Source of the DNA: Neonectria sp. B-13
Lineage: Eukaryota; Ascomycota; Sordariomycetes; Hypocreales; Nectriaceae
Direction of reading: 5' to 3'
DNA length: 64,000 nt
Assembly: GCA_002682825.1 (NCBI GenBank)
Contig: NOKP01000001.1
Span: 2,855,296-2,919,295, forward strand
Shown: positions 1 through 12,156 of the stretch, piece by piece
Numbering within the stretch: position 1 is the stretch's first letter
Layout: the number at the start of each line of letters is the position of its first letter
Notes under the pieces: model-generated
Databases searched by the model: none
What the model saw: only the letters and a program-made list of their open reading frames with translations
Told to the model about the DNA's origin: nothing
Position numbers and translations under genes: made by a program

Positions 1-1633
1 GGGGGTTTGCGTGTATGTGTCTGGTCTGCGAGGGGGAGGTTTGGGAGGGAGCTGGGCGCTGATGCTGATGACGATGATGATCAGACAAAAGAGAGACGAA
101 GGGATGAAGGGAAGAGTTGTCACAGAACGCCAACGTCTATAACGCCAGCCGGTAGTGGTGGTGATGATGGCGGTGGTGAAGCCTACTGTTGCTGATTCCA
201 ACCTGCGAAGTCAACTCTCGCTCTCAGTCCCTTGCGCAAACACCTCCTCCACAATCTCCAACAATACCTCCCTTTATTTACATGCACTGCGTTGTCATGA
301 TGCATCCGCCTGCAGCTGTGTTTACATGCACCTAAGCCTCTGTCGCCGTGGCATCGCCTGCAGCCGCTGCATCACGCGTTGCGACCTCCCCGCCCGGCTC
401 CAATGACAGACCAGACCTACGATGCAAATCGCTGCAATCGCCGCCGAGACCACCCGCTGCGCCCTCAATCGCTCGTCCCATTCGCCCCGGCCGGTTGCTG
501 CTCCGCCAGCTCCCTGTGGCGACCCGGTTTGACGCCGTCGGGGGGTCGGAGGGGTAGCTTCAAAGGTTCAAAGACGCTCCTCGGCCTCATGATTGATTGC
601 CCGCAATCCCGCCTAACAGCTTTAGCATCTCCAGCGAAAGCCCGCCAGGAACAAACGTCGCCGTCATACAGACGGTAGCCGCCCTGGCCGGTGGCTCCGG
701 AGAATCCAGGGCCTACCAGAGCCCAGCGACGTAAATTTACAGCCTGGGCCTTTGGTCGTAAGACGCATGGCCCCATCTTTCGCTCCTGTCTAGGTCTCCC
801 AGGTAAGTAAGACTCAAGAGATGGCGAGGGTCTGTGGCGTATTGCTGATTTGCCAAACGTTGACTCTCAACCACGGGAGACAGATTCGATCAATCCGGTT
901 CATTTCCACCAGCTATCCGCCTGATGAGACCTGCATCCAACAGGCTGCAATGAAGTGACTTGCATGCCCACAACTGCCTCGTGGCAAATGATACATAGGT
1001 GCTCATCCTTGTCCACTCGGTTTAGCATAGCGTTACATCCCGGAGCTGTCAAATCCCTCCGCCTCCCCGTGCGCTCGTGTCATTCTACGTACATAGTAGT
1101 GTCGGCTTAGGCACAGAGCACAAACGCATTACAGATTACCACGATAAAATAGTCCGTGGATAGGGGCAAAGAATACCATTCATTGGCAAGCGAATATGAT
1201 GCTCCGGCTTCTCGTATGGTTTTATGCTTGGGTTTTGCATATCTTTAGCATCTACCGCTATCATACTCTGTTCTATTCGTACATGTGGCCAAGCTCTCCT
1301 CGGTCATCGCTCGAGTCCTTTCTTCTTCGCTGGCGATCAATCCGTTGTTAGTGGATGCACCATAACTCGCACCACGTGAATTCGTCCTCCTCCCGGCCGC
1401 TTTTGTGACATTAGTCTTCAGTCAAAAAATGGCATCCTCCCTTGCATCCCTTGAACCCGCGAATGGCTGGTGTCCGCCTCCAGTCGTTGCATCTCGGTCA
1501 GTTGAGCCTACTTGCGCTGTTTTGTTGGCTCCAACAAGGCGCCGGGGTTTGAAAGCAGTGGGTGGCCACCGGATATGCCCAGAGCAATGTCGTTTGTAGT
1601 GTATCGTCCTCAGTCAAGCAGATGCCGTTCCTA
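1..1633. other. Intergenic, no supported gene
   Basis: No open frame here shows a recognisable family, a splice-extended coding run or a fungal start context. A 103-residue ATG-initiated frame on the minus strand (465-776) is compositionally random and was not accepted. The right part is the 3' flank of the minus-strand gene that ends at 1634. Confidence 0.5.
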
Positions 1634-2680
1634 CTAAGTCGGCGGGCTGTGGTCGCGCTCGATAATGTCTTCACGCCCCAGGGGCCTCGTTCCGTCATTA
1701 AGAACCATGGCTTCTCGATGTTGTCGTCGAAGCCGCTGCTCCTCAGCGGAATGCTCTCGAGTCCGAGGGACCTGCTGCTCCGCGAGTGGCCCCCCTGGCG
1801 TCTCCTCCTCGATCTCCATGATGAGGTCAGGAAGCTCTCGGATTCGCCGCCTCGAGTTTTCCTTGTCGATCAGCCCCGCCTTCTCCATGGCTTTCAACCC
1901 CCGTCTTGAGAGCCTGATCTTGTCCACAATGTCGACAATCCGGTTGCCCTTCAGTTGCATGTAACTTTTGAAGTTGTGGCGTCTCTCCTCCGGCGAATCA
2001 CCCCAATCTTGTTTTGCAAGCCATTTCTCGACGAACCGGGCCTTGACCAGCATGCTGGCACCGTATTTGTTAATCAGCTCCAGAATGAACATGAGGCAAA
2101 ACCTCTCTGCCATATCGCGAAGGTAATACTCGTCCCAGTGGCTGTCAGTTAGCTTTGGGCGCTCGACGTCGGTCAAGCTCAGCTCGAGTGACCTCACAAG
2201 AGCGGAGTACGCCTTTGCGTTGTTCAGCTTGGCCAGTCCATCAAGACCTTGGAAGTTAGTTGGGTCTATAGCTCATCGCGCGTACAAAAACATACCAATA
2301 GTCTGTCCGGTGAGAAGAGCCAACGCTCGGAGACATCGCATGCGCTCATCGTAGTTTGGCCTCGTGATGCCGTAAAGCAGACCCTGTGTGGTCTCGGGAT
2401 CGTTGACAGCCCTGTCGCAAAGAATCTTGATGGAGATTTCTCGGATGGAATAGTTTGGGTGGTCCAGGAGCTTCTCCAGAGTCTCAGGCTGTAGGGAGTC
2501 CTCGGTGTCCTGCGTGATGTACTGTGTCTTCGGCTGAGTTGGCGGTATCTCGTTGTCGTCGCGGATGATGGTAAGAGCAGTGAACACCGTGCTGACAATG
2601 CCAAAGGTGGCCAAGCCCAGGCTCAGGAGAACCACCCGCTCATCGCGAGAAAATGCGAGCAGGCTATTTGCCCAACCCAT
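1634..2680 (-). CDS. Conserved fungal membrane-anchored helical-repeat protein
   Basis: A two-exon gene of 332 residues: exon 1 is 2680-2296 and exon 2 is 2247-1634. The 49-nt intron has a GTATGT donor and an AAG acceptor, and the frame is kept. The ATG at 2680 is chosen because the protein then begins MGWANSLLAF and is followed by one hydrophobic segment (about residues 15-38), which suggests an N-terminal membrane anchor. The rest is amphipathic helix, with a stretch starting LLDHPNYSIREISIKIL that looks like ARM/HEAT repeats, and a charged Arg/Glu-rich tail. An in-frame upstream ATG at 2803 would add 41 residues of poor composition. I recognise it as a conserved filamentous-fungal type but cannot name a function; the repeat assignment is inference. 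Confidence 0.75.
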
Positions 2681-3406
2681 TTTGCTTAGCTGAGCGATAA
2701 TGATTTCATGACACTGTTGCGGGTAGGAATGCGACACCTTGAACGGCAGAGGACGCAAGCTGTCGACCAGTTCCTGACAACGGATGGTTCTGCCGCGTCT
2801 CACCGCAATTGCGATACCGAACCGAGAGTAGCGTCAAATGCCTAAGGTGACGGGCGCTCGGCGCAAGTATCTAATTCCAGGTACGATTCCATGTATTAGA
2901 CAGCGATTAAAAACGTTGTTGTCATGAGACCCGAAGTTCTCATGACGTATGGTGTACTCAAGGCTTGCTCTTATATGCATCGAGGAAAGTACCAGTCGAT
3001 TATAGGGGTGATATGCTTCTGGAAATCGTACGCTCGAGCCTACATACTTACGTCGTAAGAATCAACTGCGCCTCAGAACCAGCGTATACAATGCCTCCAT
3101 CAATTCATGCATGAGAGCAGAGACATGCCATTTCCATAGGACCTGCCCTTTGCATGTACTCCCTCTTATTTCAAGATGATCGCAACCGAAACGACTCCGG
3201 GCTGGGTCGACATTCAGGTAAGGTAGAGAGAGCCCCGTCTCGGTGGTTGGCTCCCAAGTGGGGGGCCGAGGCGGATTCAAGACCAGATGCCCCACACTCA
3301 ATCCGTTACGGAGCCGATAACGATAAGCATTTTCAAGAAAAAAAATCCCAGCTTCAGATCCTTGACAGTCCCACGGCAAAACGCTCCCACAACCATCAAA
3401 GTCGAC
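2681..3406. promoter_or_regulatory. Divergent intergenic region (promoters)
   Basis: About 0.7 kb separate the minus-strand membrane protein from NOP14 on the plus strand, so both promoters should lie here. A short A-run sits near 3339. No other gene was seen. Confidence 0.4.
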
Positions 3407-6177
3407 ATGGCCGGCTCTCAGCTAAAGCGCCTCAAGGCGTCCCTCAGGGAGCAGGGGATTGTTGGTCCACAGAAGTCCAAGAAGCAGAAGCGAAGTCAGG
3501 CACAAGATGAGCGCGCCCGCAACGACAAGCGCCTCCATAGAGGCGCGGTCCTGGAGGGCATCCGCGAGCAGTTCAACCCTTTCGACCTGAAGCATGCCGC
3601 CCGAGGACCCAAATTCGAGGTTACCACCAATCGTCCGGCTGCTACCGGTATGGCAGCTGGTATCAAGGGTCGACCGGGCCAGAACAAGGCGGCCAGCGAA
3701 GCGAGGGTAACAGCCACAACCTCCAAGGCATCGGTGTATCGCTAACAGAGACACGACAGCGCCGAGAAACTCTACTCGTCGAGATGCAACGCCGCAACAA
3801 GGTCGGTGGCATCATCGATCGTCGATTCGGTGAAGACGATCCCACCATGGCCCCCGAGGAGAAGATGCTGGAGCGTTTCGCCAGAGAGAAGCAGAGGAGC
3901 CACAAGAAAGGTTCCATGTTCGACCTGGAAGACGATGAGCCCTCAGAGAGTTTGACCCACATGGGCAAGTCCTTGGCTTTCGACGGTGAGGCTCGGGACG
4001 ACTTCAAAGAAGATGACCTCGAGGAGGACTACGATAGCGATACCTCCGTTCGCGAGATGCAGAGGCGAAAGCGCATTCGCGACCTGGCGGCCGCGGGTGA
4101 TGGAGAGGACGACGACAATGGCGAACCTGAACGGAAGAAGAGCAAAAAAGAAGTGATGGAAGAGGTGATCGCCAAGTCCAAGCTGCACAAGTACGAACGC
4201 CAGGCTGCCAAAGAGGAAGACGACGATGTGCGCGCAGAACTTGACAAAGAGCTGTCGAACATCCACTGGCTCCTCTCCCAAGGTCGACAAGTCCCCAAGC
4301 CTCGCGCCCCCGAGGACGGACCGGTCTCTACTATCGCAGGTGTAGACCGAGGCGCTTTTGAGAGGGACTTTGACATGCAAGTAAAGAAGCTGGCCCAGGA
4401 CAAGAGAGCCAAGCCTGCCGATCGCACGAAGACGGACGAAGAAAAGGTTGAGGAGGAGTCCCAGAGACTGAAAGAGCTTGAGGATAAGCGACAGCGCCGT
4501 ATGAGGGGCGAGGAGGTGTCGGACAGCGAGGACGATGCCAAGGCGGCGCAAGATTACTCCAAGGACCCCGACTTCATGGACATGGACGAAGAAGAAGAAG
4601 ACTTTGGTCTTGGAAGTGGTCTCAGATCCCGGCCTACCGCAACCGAGCTGGGATTCGACGATGAGGACGACTTTCTGATCGATGACGACCTCGTGGCCAG
4701 TGGCTCTGACCTGGAGCTCATGGAAAGCGACGACGACTCGGAAGCGGAGGGCTCTGAGGAGGAAGACGACTTCACCAAAGGCTTGCTCAACGAAGAGGAG
4801 GCCAGAAATCCCGTTTTCGAGGCAGATTCATCCACAAAGGCGTCAGCGATTCAAAAAGGAGACGACGAGGGCCTACCATACACCTTCCCTTGTCCCCAGT
4901 CCTGCGACGAGTTCCAGTCCGTCACTGCGCCGTATCCATCTAAGAGCATCCCCACCATCGTCCAAAGAATCCGCGCGCTCTATCACCCAAAGCTTGACAG
5001 CAGAAACAAGGAACGACTTGCAAATTTCTCTACCGCACTCGTCGACTTCGTCGCTTTTCCTTGGGACGCTGCAACGTCTCCTTCGTTCTCTGTTCTAGAG
5101 AGTATTGTCCGTCATATCCACTCTCTAGCCAAGATGTTTCCCATCGAGATCAGCAAGCAATTCCGGCAAAATATCGAGGAGATGAGCAGCGAGCGCCCCT
5201 TGGCCTTGCAGCCTGGAGATTTGGTTCTCCTCGCAGCTGTCGGCACTGTCTTCCCTACATCCGATCACTTCCACCAGGTCGTCACGCCTGCCATGTTGAC
5301 AATTTCGCGATACCTTGGACAGAAAGTCCCGCAGCAGCTGTCTGACTTTGCGATTGGTACCTATCTATCGATCCTGGCTGTTAGCTATCAGAAGCTAGCT
5401 AAGAGATACGTTCCAGAGGTGATCAACTTCTCTCTGAACACTCTCTGGGCCCTCTCCCCGGTGGCGGCGTCGAAAAAGCTGGGAAGGTTCCCCATTCACA
5501 GTGCTCCCGTTGACGTCCGGGCTGCGTCTACTAGCAAAGTTCTTTTGAGGAAGTTGAACTTCTCTGATTGCCAAGGTGTTGATATCACAGGTACGCAGGC
5601 TAAAATCCTCAAGGTCTCTATCCTAGATACAACCGTTCAAGTCCTCGGGGCTGCTGCGGATGCGTGGACCGGAAAGAGCTCTATTCTTGAGACATTTTCT
5701 CAGGCGGTGGACGTCCTGAAGCACATTGGTAGCAAAAGCTGCCGATCTCATCTGCCTTCTGGTTTAGTTGAGCGAGTCGAGAAGCTCCAAGCCAAGCTTG
5801 AACGGATGCTCCAGGTGGCACAGCTCTCGCGTCGCCCATTAGAGCTGCACTACCACAAGGCCCTGGCGATCAAGACGTTCGTGCCCAAGTTCGAGGAGAC
5901 ATTCGATCCCGACAAGCACTACGACCCCGATCGCGAGCGTGCCGAGCTTGCCAAGCTGAAGGCCGAGCACAAGCAGGAGCGCAAGGGTGCGATGAGAGAG
6001 CTGCGGAAGGACGCCAACTTCATGGCGAGGGAGAAGCTACGGGTCAAGAAGGCCAAGGACGAGGCGTACGAGAAGAAGTACAAGAGGCTTGTGGCCGAGA
6101 TCCAGAGCGAGGAGGGACGCGAGTCGAATATCTACGAGAGGGAAAAGGCATCGAGGAAGAGGGAGAAGAACAGGTAG
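3407..6177 (+). CDS. NOP14: Nucleolar protein NOP14 (U3 snoRNP / SSU processome)
   Basis: NOP14 is a nucleolar component of the small-subunit processome, needed for 18S rRNA maturation and 40S export. The gene has two exons, 3407-3706 and 3760-6177, with a 53-nt intron (GTAACA donor, GCTAAC branch site at about 3741, CAG acceptor), giving 905 residues. Family marks are the N-terminal MAGSQLKRLKASL, the conserved NPFDLKH segment, EMQRRNKVGGIIDRRFGE at the start of exon 2 and FDLEDDE. Long acidic Asp/Glu tracts fill the middle (about residues 190-450). The C-terminus is basic and rich in Lys/Arg helices (KHYDPDRERAELAKLKAEHK). Length fits filamentous-fungal members. The start is the ATG that gives the conserved N-terminus; an earlier in-frame ATG at 3287 does not. 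Confidence 0.95.
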
Positions 6178-7072
6178 AAGGATATCCCGTGCACATAATA
6201 CCAGCACCTTTTTATTTCTATTTACAAATGTGTCCCTTGAAAATCGTACCTCCTTCCGAAATGAGGCCAATCTAATGATGAAGGTGCTCAAACCATGTGC
6301 TTTGAGCGGCTACTTGCAGGAGTATGTATGCTCATGACCAAGACCAAGTGCTATCACCAGATCACAACGGCCTCTAAGGCCTCCAGAACTCGCCCATACT
6401 CAACTATCCCCGTTTGATTAGTAGCTAGTTATTTATTGGCAACTTGGGTACAAGAGATGAAAACTGTGTAGATGCCTAGTCAAACGAGCATGCTTACATC
6501 CTGAAGCAATACCAGGACAGCCCTGTCCATATTCGCACTGTACTGATCAACTATGACAAGAGTGTTGATAAGGACACGAACAACTTTGCCGATGGCACGA
6601 GTAGATAAATGCCTAAACTAAACATGCCTAAAACTAATTACATACTTAAAACTAAAGAATTCAGTAACGATATCTCACACATCATGTATTAGTCCTTAAG
6701 CCCTGTATTTTATTCGTGCCCCTAGCAAGACACTATAAAAATCCACAAGTGTCCTGTAGACCGCCATAACAGTACTATGATACTGTGTTTAAATATGGTA
6801 TTCGGACTGTGCTGTGATCAGCTGAGAATTTTGCCTGTAACGCTCATGAGGCCTTCTGTAAGACGGCGATTTCTCACTAACTAAAAGCCGGGGACAGTTT
6901 TCCCCATCCCATCACATATTTCCATCACATATTTCGCCTCAAGAACCTCCCTCATCCCGCGTCTTCCGACAATCAACACTGCACGTTTCTCATCCCAACA
7001 GTGTTCGATCTGCGATTAGCTACTCCCCGTTTTCAAGCTCAATCCTCACGGCTCTTAGGGCGCCTGCTCATC
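6178..7072. other. AT-rich intergenic region
   Basis: About 0.9 kb with many TA steps between 6400 and 6850. It holds the NOP14 3' flank and the promoter of the G-patch gene. No coding or RNA feature was seen. Confidence 0.4.
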
Positions 7073-8080
7073 ATGAGCACGTTGCAACAAAACGGTGCAA
7101 GTGCACCAGACGACGAAGATGACGACTACATGAACATGACCTTCGACGATCCCGCGCCCGTCAAAGAGTCGTCCTTCGCACGTACACAGCGACTGAAACG
7201 CGAGTCCCGCGCCAGAGGTGTCGTCAAGTCCAAGGCCCAGCTCGCCGAGGAAGAAGAAGCTGCGCGAGAAAAGGCGCTGTCGACATCCATGCTGGACGAC
7301 CCACGGACCAAGAAGAGCAAGGGCCTCGCCATGATGGCCAAGATGGGCTTTACCGGTGGTGGTCTCGGCAGGAAGACGGACGACGGTCAGAGTCAGGGCA
7401 GGACAGAGCCGATAAAGGTCAGCGTCAAGGAGGGTCGCAGCGGCATTGGCCTGGAGAACGAGAAGAAGAGGAAGCTACGGGAAGCGGCGCAAGAAAGAGA
7501 TTTGAAGATGGCCAAAATGGATCCTGATGAGTATCGCGAGCGCGTGAGAAGGGAGCGGGAGGAGGCCCGGCTCGAAAAGCAATTCTGGGCAGCGCAGCGC
7601 GTCGCCGAGGGCATGGACGAGGAACAAACCGATATTCAACACACAAACACAGACGAGACCTCACCCGAAGAAGCCGAGTCGACAAAGAAGCCGCGGTCTA
7701 TTTCATCCCGCCCACTAAAGTCCATCCCGGTGCTTTACCGAGGCCTCGCCCGTTACCGCGAGGAAAAGGAACGCGACAGGCGGATGCGGTACGACCTCGA
7801 ACAGTCGCTCTCCCGGCTTCCTACATACGAAGACGACCTTGAGGACGAAGACGACAAGAAGGCTTTGGGCAAGGGACACACGGTCTATGCCACGGCCGAG
7901 GATTTGGACGAGGAGGATGAGGAGCTGGACGAGTTCAACGCATTGGAGATTGAGGAGCGGTTAAAACAGGTATTGGAGTATCTTCGCGAGAAGCACCGGT
8001 ACTGCTTCTGGTGTAAAATGGCATACGAGGACTCGCAAATGGAAGGGTGCCCGGGACTGACGGAGGAGGATCACGATTAA
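7073..8080 (+). CDS. G-patch domain protein, GPATCH11-like
   Basis: A single exon of 335 residues. The G-patch starts near residue 84 (KGLAMMAKMGFTGGGLGRK) with the glycine pattern G-x2-G-x-G-GLG; G-patch proteins typically activate DEAH helicases in RNA processing. Highly charged Arg/Glu helices follow (KKRKLREAAQERDLKMAKMD). The C-terminus (LKQVLEYLREKHRYCFWCKMAYEDSQMEGCPG) carries a CxxC and a further Cys, matching the DUF4187 module that occurs with a G-patch in human GPATCH11 (CENP-Y). The ATG at 7073 is preferred over an in-frame ATG-like start at 7001 because the acidic N-terminus begins there. Domain order makes the assignment firm; the cellular role in this fungus is inference. Confidence 0.88.
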   Translation: MSTLQQNGASAPDDEDDDYMNMTFDDPAPVKESSFARTQRLKRESRARGVVKSKAQLAEEEEAAREKALSTSMLDDPRTKKSKGLAMMAKMGFTGGGLGRKTDDGQSQGRTEPIKVSVKEGRSGIGLENEKKRKLREAAQERDLKMAKMDPDEYRERVRREREEARLEKQFWAAQRVAEGMDEEQTDIQHTNTDETSPEEAESTKKPRSISSRPLKSIPVLYRGLARYREEKERDRRMRYDLEQSLSRLPTYEDDLEDEDDKKALGKGHTVYATAEDLDEEDEELDEFNALEIEERLKQVLEYLREKHRYCFWCKMAYEDSQMEGCPGLTEEDHD

Positions 8081-8601
8081 ACGATAGATATTTTAGTAGC
8101 CTCGAGGAAATAGGATACATGTTGGGCTTCAAAGGACAGAGTCTCCGGACTATCATCGTGGACGTGGAAGGAACTCAGGGCACATGCTGACCTGTTCAGA
8201 ACTCGTTGTCGGAATAACAGAGGCAGTTCCTGTTGTTACAGATGACAAAGGGCCTTTTCCAGGTCTTCGGGGTCTCAACCTGTGTTCGCTGCATGATATC
8301 TCCCAATGCCTCCGTCTGATTATATGTTCAGTTTTGTCGGCATGACAAAGAAAGTCGAAATATTTAAACGGCCTTGATCCCGCATGCATACCAAACAAAG
8401 TCTTGGGACAACCCAGTCTTAAGACGCATATCAACATCGCAACTCATTTCACAACCTCTAGCAATCTAGGTCCTCGAGCAAAGTCGCCAAACAACCATAC
8501 AGCCCGCAGCACCCTCTTCGGTAAGAATACTACAGTGTACAGCAATCAAGCTAGACCAACACATATCCGACGAGTCAACGAGGCCTATTGGTCGATCAGA
8601 C
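8081..8601. promoter_or_regulatory. Intergenic region upstream of the amidoligase-like gene
   Basis: Half a kilobase between two plus-strand genes. No coding sequence was seen; it should hold the promoter and 5' UTR of the downstream gene. Confidence 0.35.
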
Positions 8602-11600
8602 ATGACCATGGCTTCAATCCCGAAGTTTCCCTCGAGCGTCGAGTTCCAGGTCGAGCTTCAAGTGTTGGTTGCAGTGAACAAATACTTTATGAGCTATGAA
8701 TTCTCGCGCACGGCATTCCTGCCCTTCGCCGGAAAGCAAATTCCCGTACCGCCCACGTCCTTCAACCACGTTCCGCCAGAACTTGAACGTCACACGGGCA
8801 ATCCGAGTTCGGAGGGCAAATACAAAGGGTGGGTTCTTTCAGTGGTTGCATATTCCTTGGGCCGCAAGGGGTTGACCACGAACTGGGCCATGCCTGACGG
8901 TGCTCCCTTGCCCGAGTCCTTTGAAGAGTTCTTTGACTCTCAAGTATGGATGCAGCCACGCAGTTCATCCGATCTAGACTCCGATAGCATCTGGAAGATA
9001 TCTTACGACCAGGACATCGACGAACGCGAGAACCCGGATTTCAGTTTTGTGGGCGTCAAGATCATCTCACCTGTTTATACTCGAGATGCTATAATGTGTT
9101 CCCCCCCACTGAAAGGCCTGACCGTGGTCATTTCCACCCTGGCGGAGGATCACATCACTATTTCAAACGACGAAACCCGTCTGGGAGTTTCGGTGAGGCA
9201 GTTGGGTGGAACATTGGCCTTTGAAGCGGTCAAGTCCATCGCATCGCTCCTCTGGGTAACAGACCCTCTCCTGAACAAGATACACCCTTCTCACTGTGGG
9301 CCTGGTTCACTGAGATCCTTAGGTCTGCAGTTTAGCAACCTCGCAGAGTACCATCACCACATCGATGTGGCAGTTCAACTGGCTTCTGCAGATACTCTGG
9401 AAGACCCCTGGAACAATCGCCTCTCGCCCGATAGACCACCATTGAACCTATTCCCACATCCGGGAGAGTTGAGCGACCCCAGATTCGCTCACGGAGTAGG
9501 CAGAATCCAGAGCACCAGGGACCTCCCAGAGCTCATTCACCTTCTGGGCTTGGTCCCGATAACGCACACCAAACGCCACCCCCGGCCTAGACCTGCGTAC
9601 AACTTCCAAGCACTGGACGGACACAGCGCCGGCGCCATGATCAAGTTCAACCAGCACTGCGGCACTCTCAACGTTGAGGCAATTTCTCACTGGGCGAGTG
9701 TCTGCACACATCTCGTCTCTTTCGGTATCGAAAAGTCCCCAGAGTGTATCCTAGAGAAGTTGACAATTCTCCGTCAACAGATACAAGACGGAACCATTTC
9801 TCTTTTCGGTGGTCTCACTTCCAGAGGTTTAAAGGACACAGCTGAGTACTACCGGAAGATTACCCAGGCAACTCAAATCCCAGAACTCGCAACATGGCCG
9901 GAACTGAAGAAGGGAGTCCCTGGCCCTGAATCCGAGCCGAGTGCGCTTCCTTCAGACATGGACAGGAGCAAGGGAATCCCATTTCTGGATGACCTCGGAA
10001 AGAAGCTCGATAAATGGGAGAGCTCGGCCAAGACCAATGAAACCGACTGCTACACCATAGGCATTGAGCTTGAGATGCTAACTCCGTCGTCTGGTGAAAC
10101 AGAGGAGGAGAAGGCTGACAGGATCAAGCGCATGAAGCGGCTCAATCGAGTTCATTTTCCAGAGAAAGAACTAGACGACGATTCCAAGTTTCTGGGAACC
10201 AACCAGGCGACCAAGCCATGGGAGGACCCTGATCCAAGCGACGGCAGATCCTATGTTCGCGGGATGTGGTCCCAGACGAGATATCCTCAAGTCGCCGAGA
10301 TAATGAAGAACAAATTGCAGCTTTTCGCAATTTGTGACTTCACCTTGCGTCAATATTCAACCGGTTGCTCCGATGCCGCCTTGAACCAATTCTTCGCAAA
10401 GACAGGGGGGTTCTATCCTGACCCCAGCTATGAGTCTGAGTGGCAGGCCTGGACCATCAGATCGGACGGTTCCTTGAGAGCCTTGCTCGACTGGAGAGGC
10501 TACAAGAGTGTTGACGGCATGGAGATAGTGAGTCCCATCCTGAGAGACAAGCCTGAGGGCTGGGAAGCCATCCTCAACGTTGTCGCTGGCCTGCGGCGAG
10601 AAATGAGGCTCGTCGTCGACCAGAACTGCGGAGTCCACATCAACGTTGGTAAAGGCACGGAGCCCATGCCGTTCCATCATTTCCGGAAACTGATCTGCCT
10701 CATGTATTGTGCTGATCCTGTCATTTTCAGTCTCTGCGACCCAGATAGGAGGTGCAGTATCGGGTTCTCTCATCCTCTACGCGGTGGCGGTGGACTGGGA
10801 GGTGAGTACGAGGAAGCATGGGAAACCCTCCCAATCACACCGGATTTTGCCCAATACATGCCCGTTGATCAGCTCAGTTCCGAAGACTGTGCCACCTTGA
10901 AGAAGATATGGATGGCACCTGATTTTGAGAGCCTCAACCACCTTGTCGCACCTCGTGGATATAGAAGCTGCGTCAGTATCAACCGGATCAAGGGTGTCGA
11001 CATCCCCGGGAGCTTCTCGGGGGCTGTCGAGTTTCGACATCTCGAGGGCAGTCTGGATCCTGACTTAATCCTCCGGTTCGGCCAGCTTATGGCCACTCTG
11101 TTCCGATTCGCCGACAAGGCAGAGCCAAAAGCGTGGCAGGGGCTGGTTCGTAACTTGATGCTGTGCAAGGACGCAGGCTGTTACGACTTGGATATCCTGC
11201 ACGCATTCCTCGATCAGCTGGGCCTCCACGAAGACCTTTCTTACTGGAATTCAAAGGTGCGTAAGAACTGGGACCTCCCTAGTGCTACTGGGATCAGAGA
11301 CGCGTCTTCTCTACATGTGCTACCCCCAGTTCCACCACAGCATGTCGAGTCTCATCTCCGAAATATTTGTCGGAGACAAATAAAGCCGGATCTCAATGGT
11401 CAAGGGTCGAGCAATGAGGAGATCAAGACGCCTCAGGCGATCTATGCGAGAGAGGCAATCCAGGATCGCGCCAAGTCCCTTCTCCAGATTGTCTCATCCA
11501 ACGATCCCATGCTTCAGGACAACTTGGAGCATACGCTCTCTGGTGCGACAGAAGTCAAGGAGTCTCCCTGGAAATATGGGGAGAAACGACTGACCGAGCT

Positions 11601-11931
11601 TGAAGCCAGATTTCACGCAACGGGGCTGACGGCTTCAATCCAAGAGGAATCTGAAAACAAAGGAGAAGCCGGAGAAGCCAGAGAAGCGTGTTCCAAGGCG
11701 GCCCAAGGCAAGGAGAAGGGCAGTTTGCCCGAGATTCTCCTTGAGTGTCAAGAGCGGGCAAGAAGCATGGATGCACAGGAACTGAGCCAGGAGGAGCTCA
11801 ACGCCTTCGCTGGTCTGGATCGCCTTCACAAGGATGGACAGGATTTCTTGGATGTTTTTTCACGGACGGTAGGGCCGAGGATGGAGGTGATGGTCACGCA
11901 GGAGGACTGGGAGCGATTTCTTCACGACTGA
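8602..11931 (+). CDS. Large amidoligase-family protein (carboxylate-amine ligase fold)
   Basis: An intronless gene of 1109 residues. The core from about residue 480 to 860 has the sequence marks of the putative amidoligase family (PF12224, glutamine-synthetase/GCS-like ATP-dependent carboxylate-amine ligases). These are YTIGIELEM near 485-493, the SDGSL turn near 628, MEIVSPIL near 640, CGVHINVG near 676-683 (metal-binding His-x-Asn) and AVEFRHLEGS near 807-816. The roughly 480 residues before the core and 250 after it match nothing I know. The C-terminal part is rich in Glu/Lys/Gln and probably helical. Family members are thought to form amide or peptide bonds, and fungal ones are uncharacterised. 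No obvious partner enzyme lies beside it. No signal peptide or membrane segment is seen. Confidence 0.8.
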   Translation: MTMASIPKFPSSVEFQVELQVLVAVNKYFMSYEFSRTAFLPFAGKQIPVPPTSFNHVPPELERHTGNPSSEGKYKGWVLSVVAYSLGRKGLTTNWAMPDGAPLPESFEEFFDSQVWMQPRSSSDLDSDSIWKISYDQDIDERENPDFSFVGVKIISPVYTRDAIMCSPPLKGLTVVISTLAEDHITISNDETRLGVSVRQLGGTLAFEAVKSIASLLWVTDPLLNKIHPSHCGPGSLRSLGLQFSNLAEYHHHIDVAVQLASADTLEDPWNNRLSPDRPPLNLFPHPGELSDPRFAHGVGRIQSTRDLPELIHLLGLVPITHTKRHPRPRPAYNFQALDGHSAGAMIKFNQHCGTLNVEAISHWASVCTHLVSFGIEKSPECILEKLTILRQQIQDGTISLFGGLTSRGLKDTAEYYRKITQATQIPELATWPELKKGVPGPESEPSALPSDMDRSKGIPFLDDLGKKLDKWESSAKTNETDCYTIGIELEMLTPSSGETEEEKADRIKRMKRLNRVHFPEKELDDDSKFLGTNQATKPWEDPDPSDGRSYVRGMWSQTRYPQVAEIMKNKLQLFAICDFTLRQYSTGCSDAALNQFFAKTGGFYPDPSYESEWQAWTIRSDGSLRALLDWRGYKSVDGMEIVSPILRDKPEGWEAILNVVAGLRREMRLVVDQNCGVHINVGKGTEPMPFHHFRKLICLMYCADPVIFSLCDPDRRCSIGFSHPLRGGGGLGGEYEEAWETLPITPDFAQYMPVDQLSSEDCATLKKIWMAPDFESLNHLVAPRGYRSCVSINRIKGVDIPGSFSGAVEFRHLEGSLDPDLILRFGQLMATLFRFADKAEPKAWQGLVRNLMLCKDAGCYDLDILHAFLDQLGLHEDLSYWNSKVRKNWDLPSATGIRDASSLHVLPPVPPQHVESHLRNICRRQIKPDLNGQGSSNEEIKTPQAIYAREAIQDRAKSLLQIVSSNDPMLQDNLEHTLSGATEVKESPWKYGEKRLTELEARFHATGLTASIQEESENKGEAGEAREACSKAAQGKEKGSLPEILLECQERARSMDAQELSQEELNAFAGLDRLHKDGQDFLDVFSRTVGPRMEVMVTQEDWERFLHD

Positions 11932-12156
11932 TTTCCATCTAACCGTAGGTAAGACGAAGAATTAAGAGTAAGCGATGAGGAAATGAAGCCTCTATCATGC
12001 TTCCAGAATCTGACGCCATTGTATTATGCCCCTTATGTCCCTGTGTTTGTATCTTCATTGTGTACTAAACAAAGGCCGTCAAAGCGACGCAGCCTTACCG
12101 TCGGTTTTCTAGTTTAAAACGCCTCTATTGATGGCAGATTCCTTCTCTTTGCTTTA

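Noticed and set aside
465..776. ATG-initiated frame of 103 codons on the minus strand
   Set aside because: No recognisable family, and overlapping plus-strand frames are equally long.
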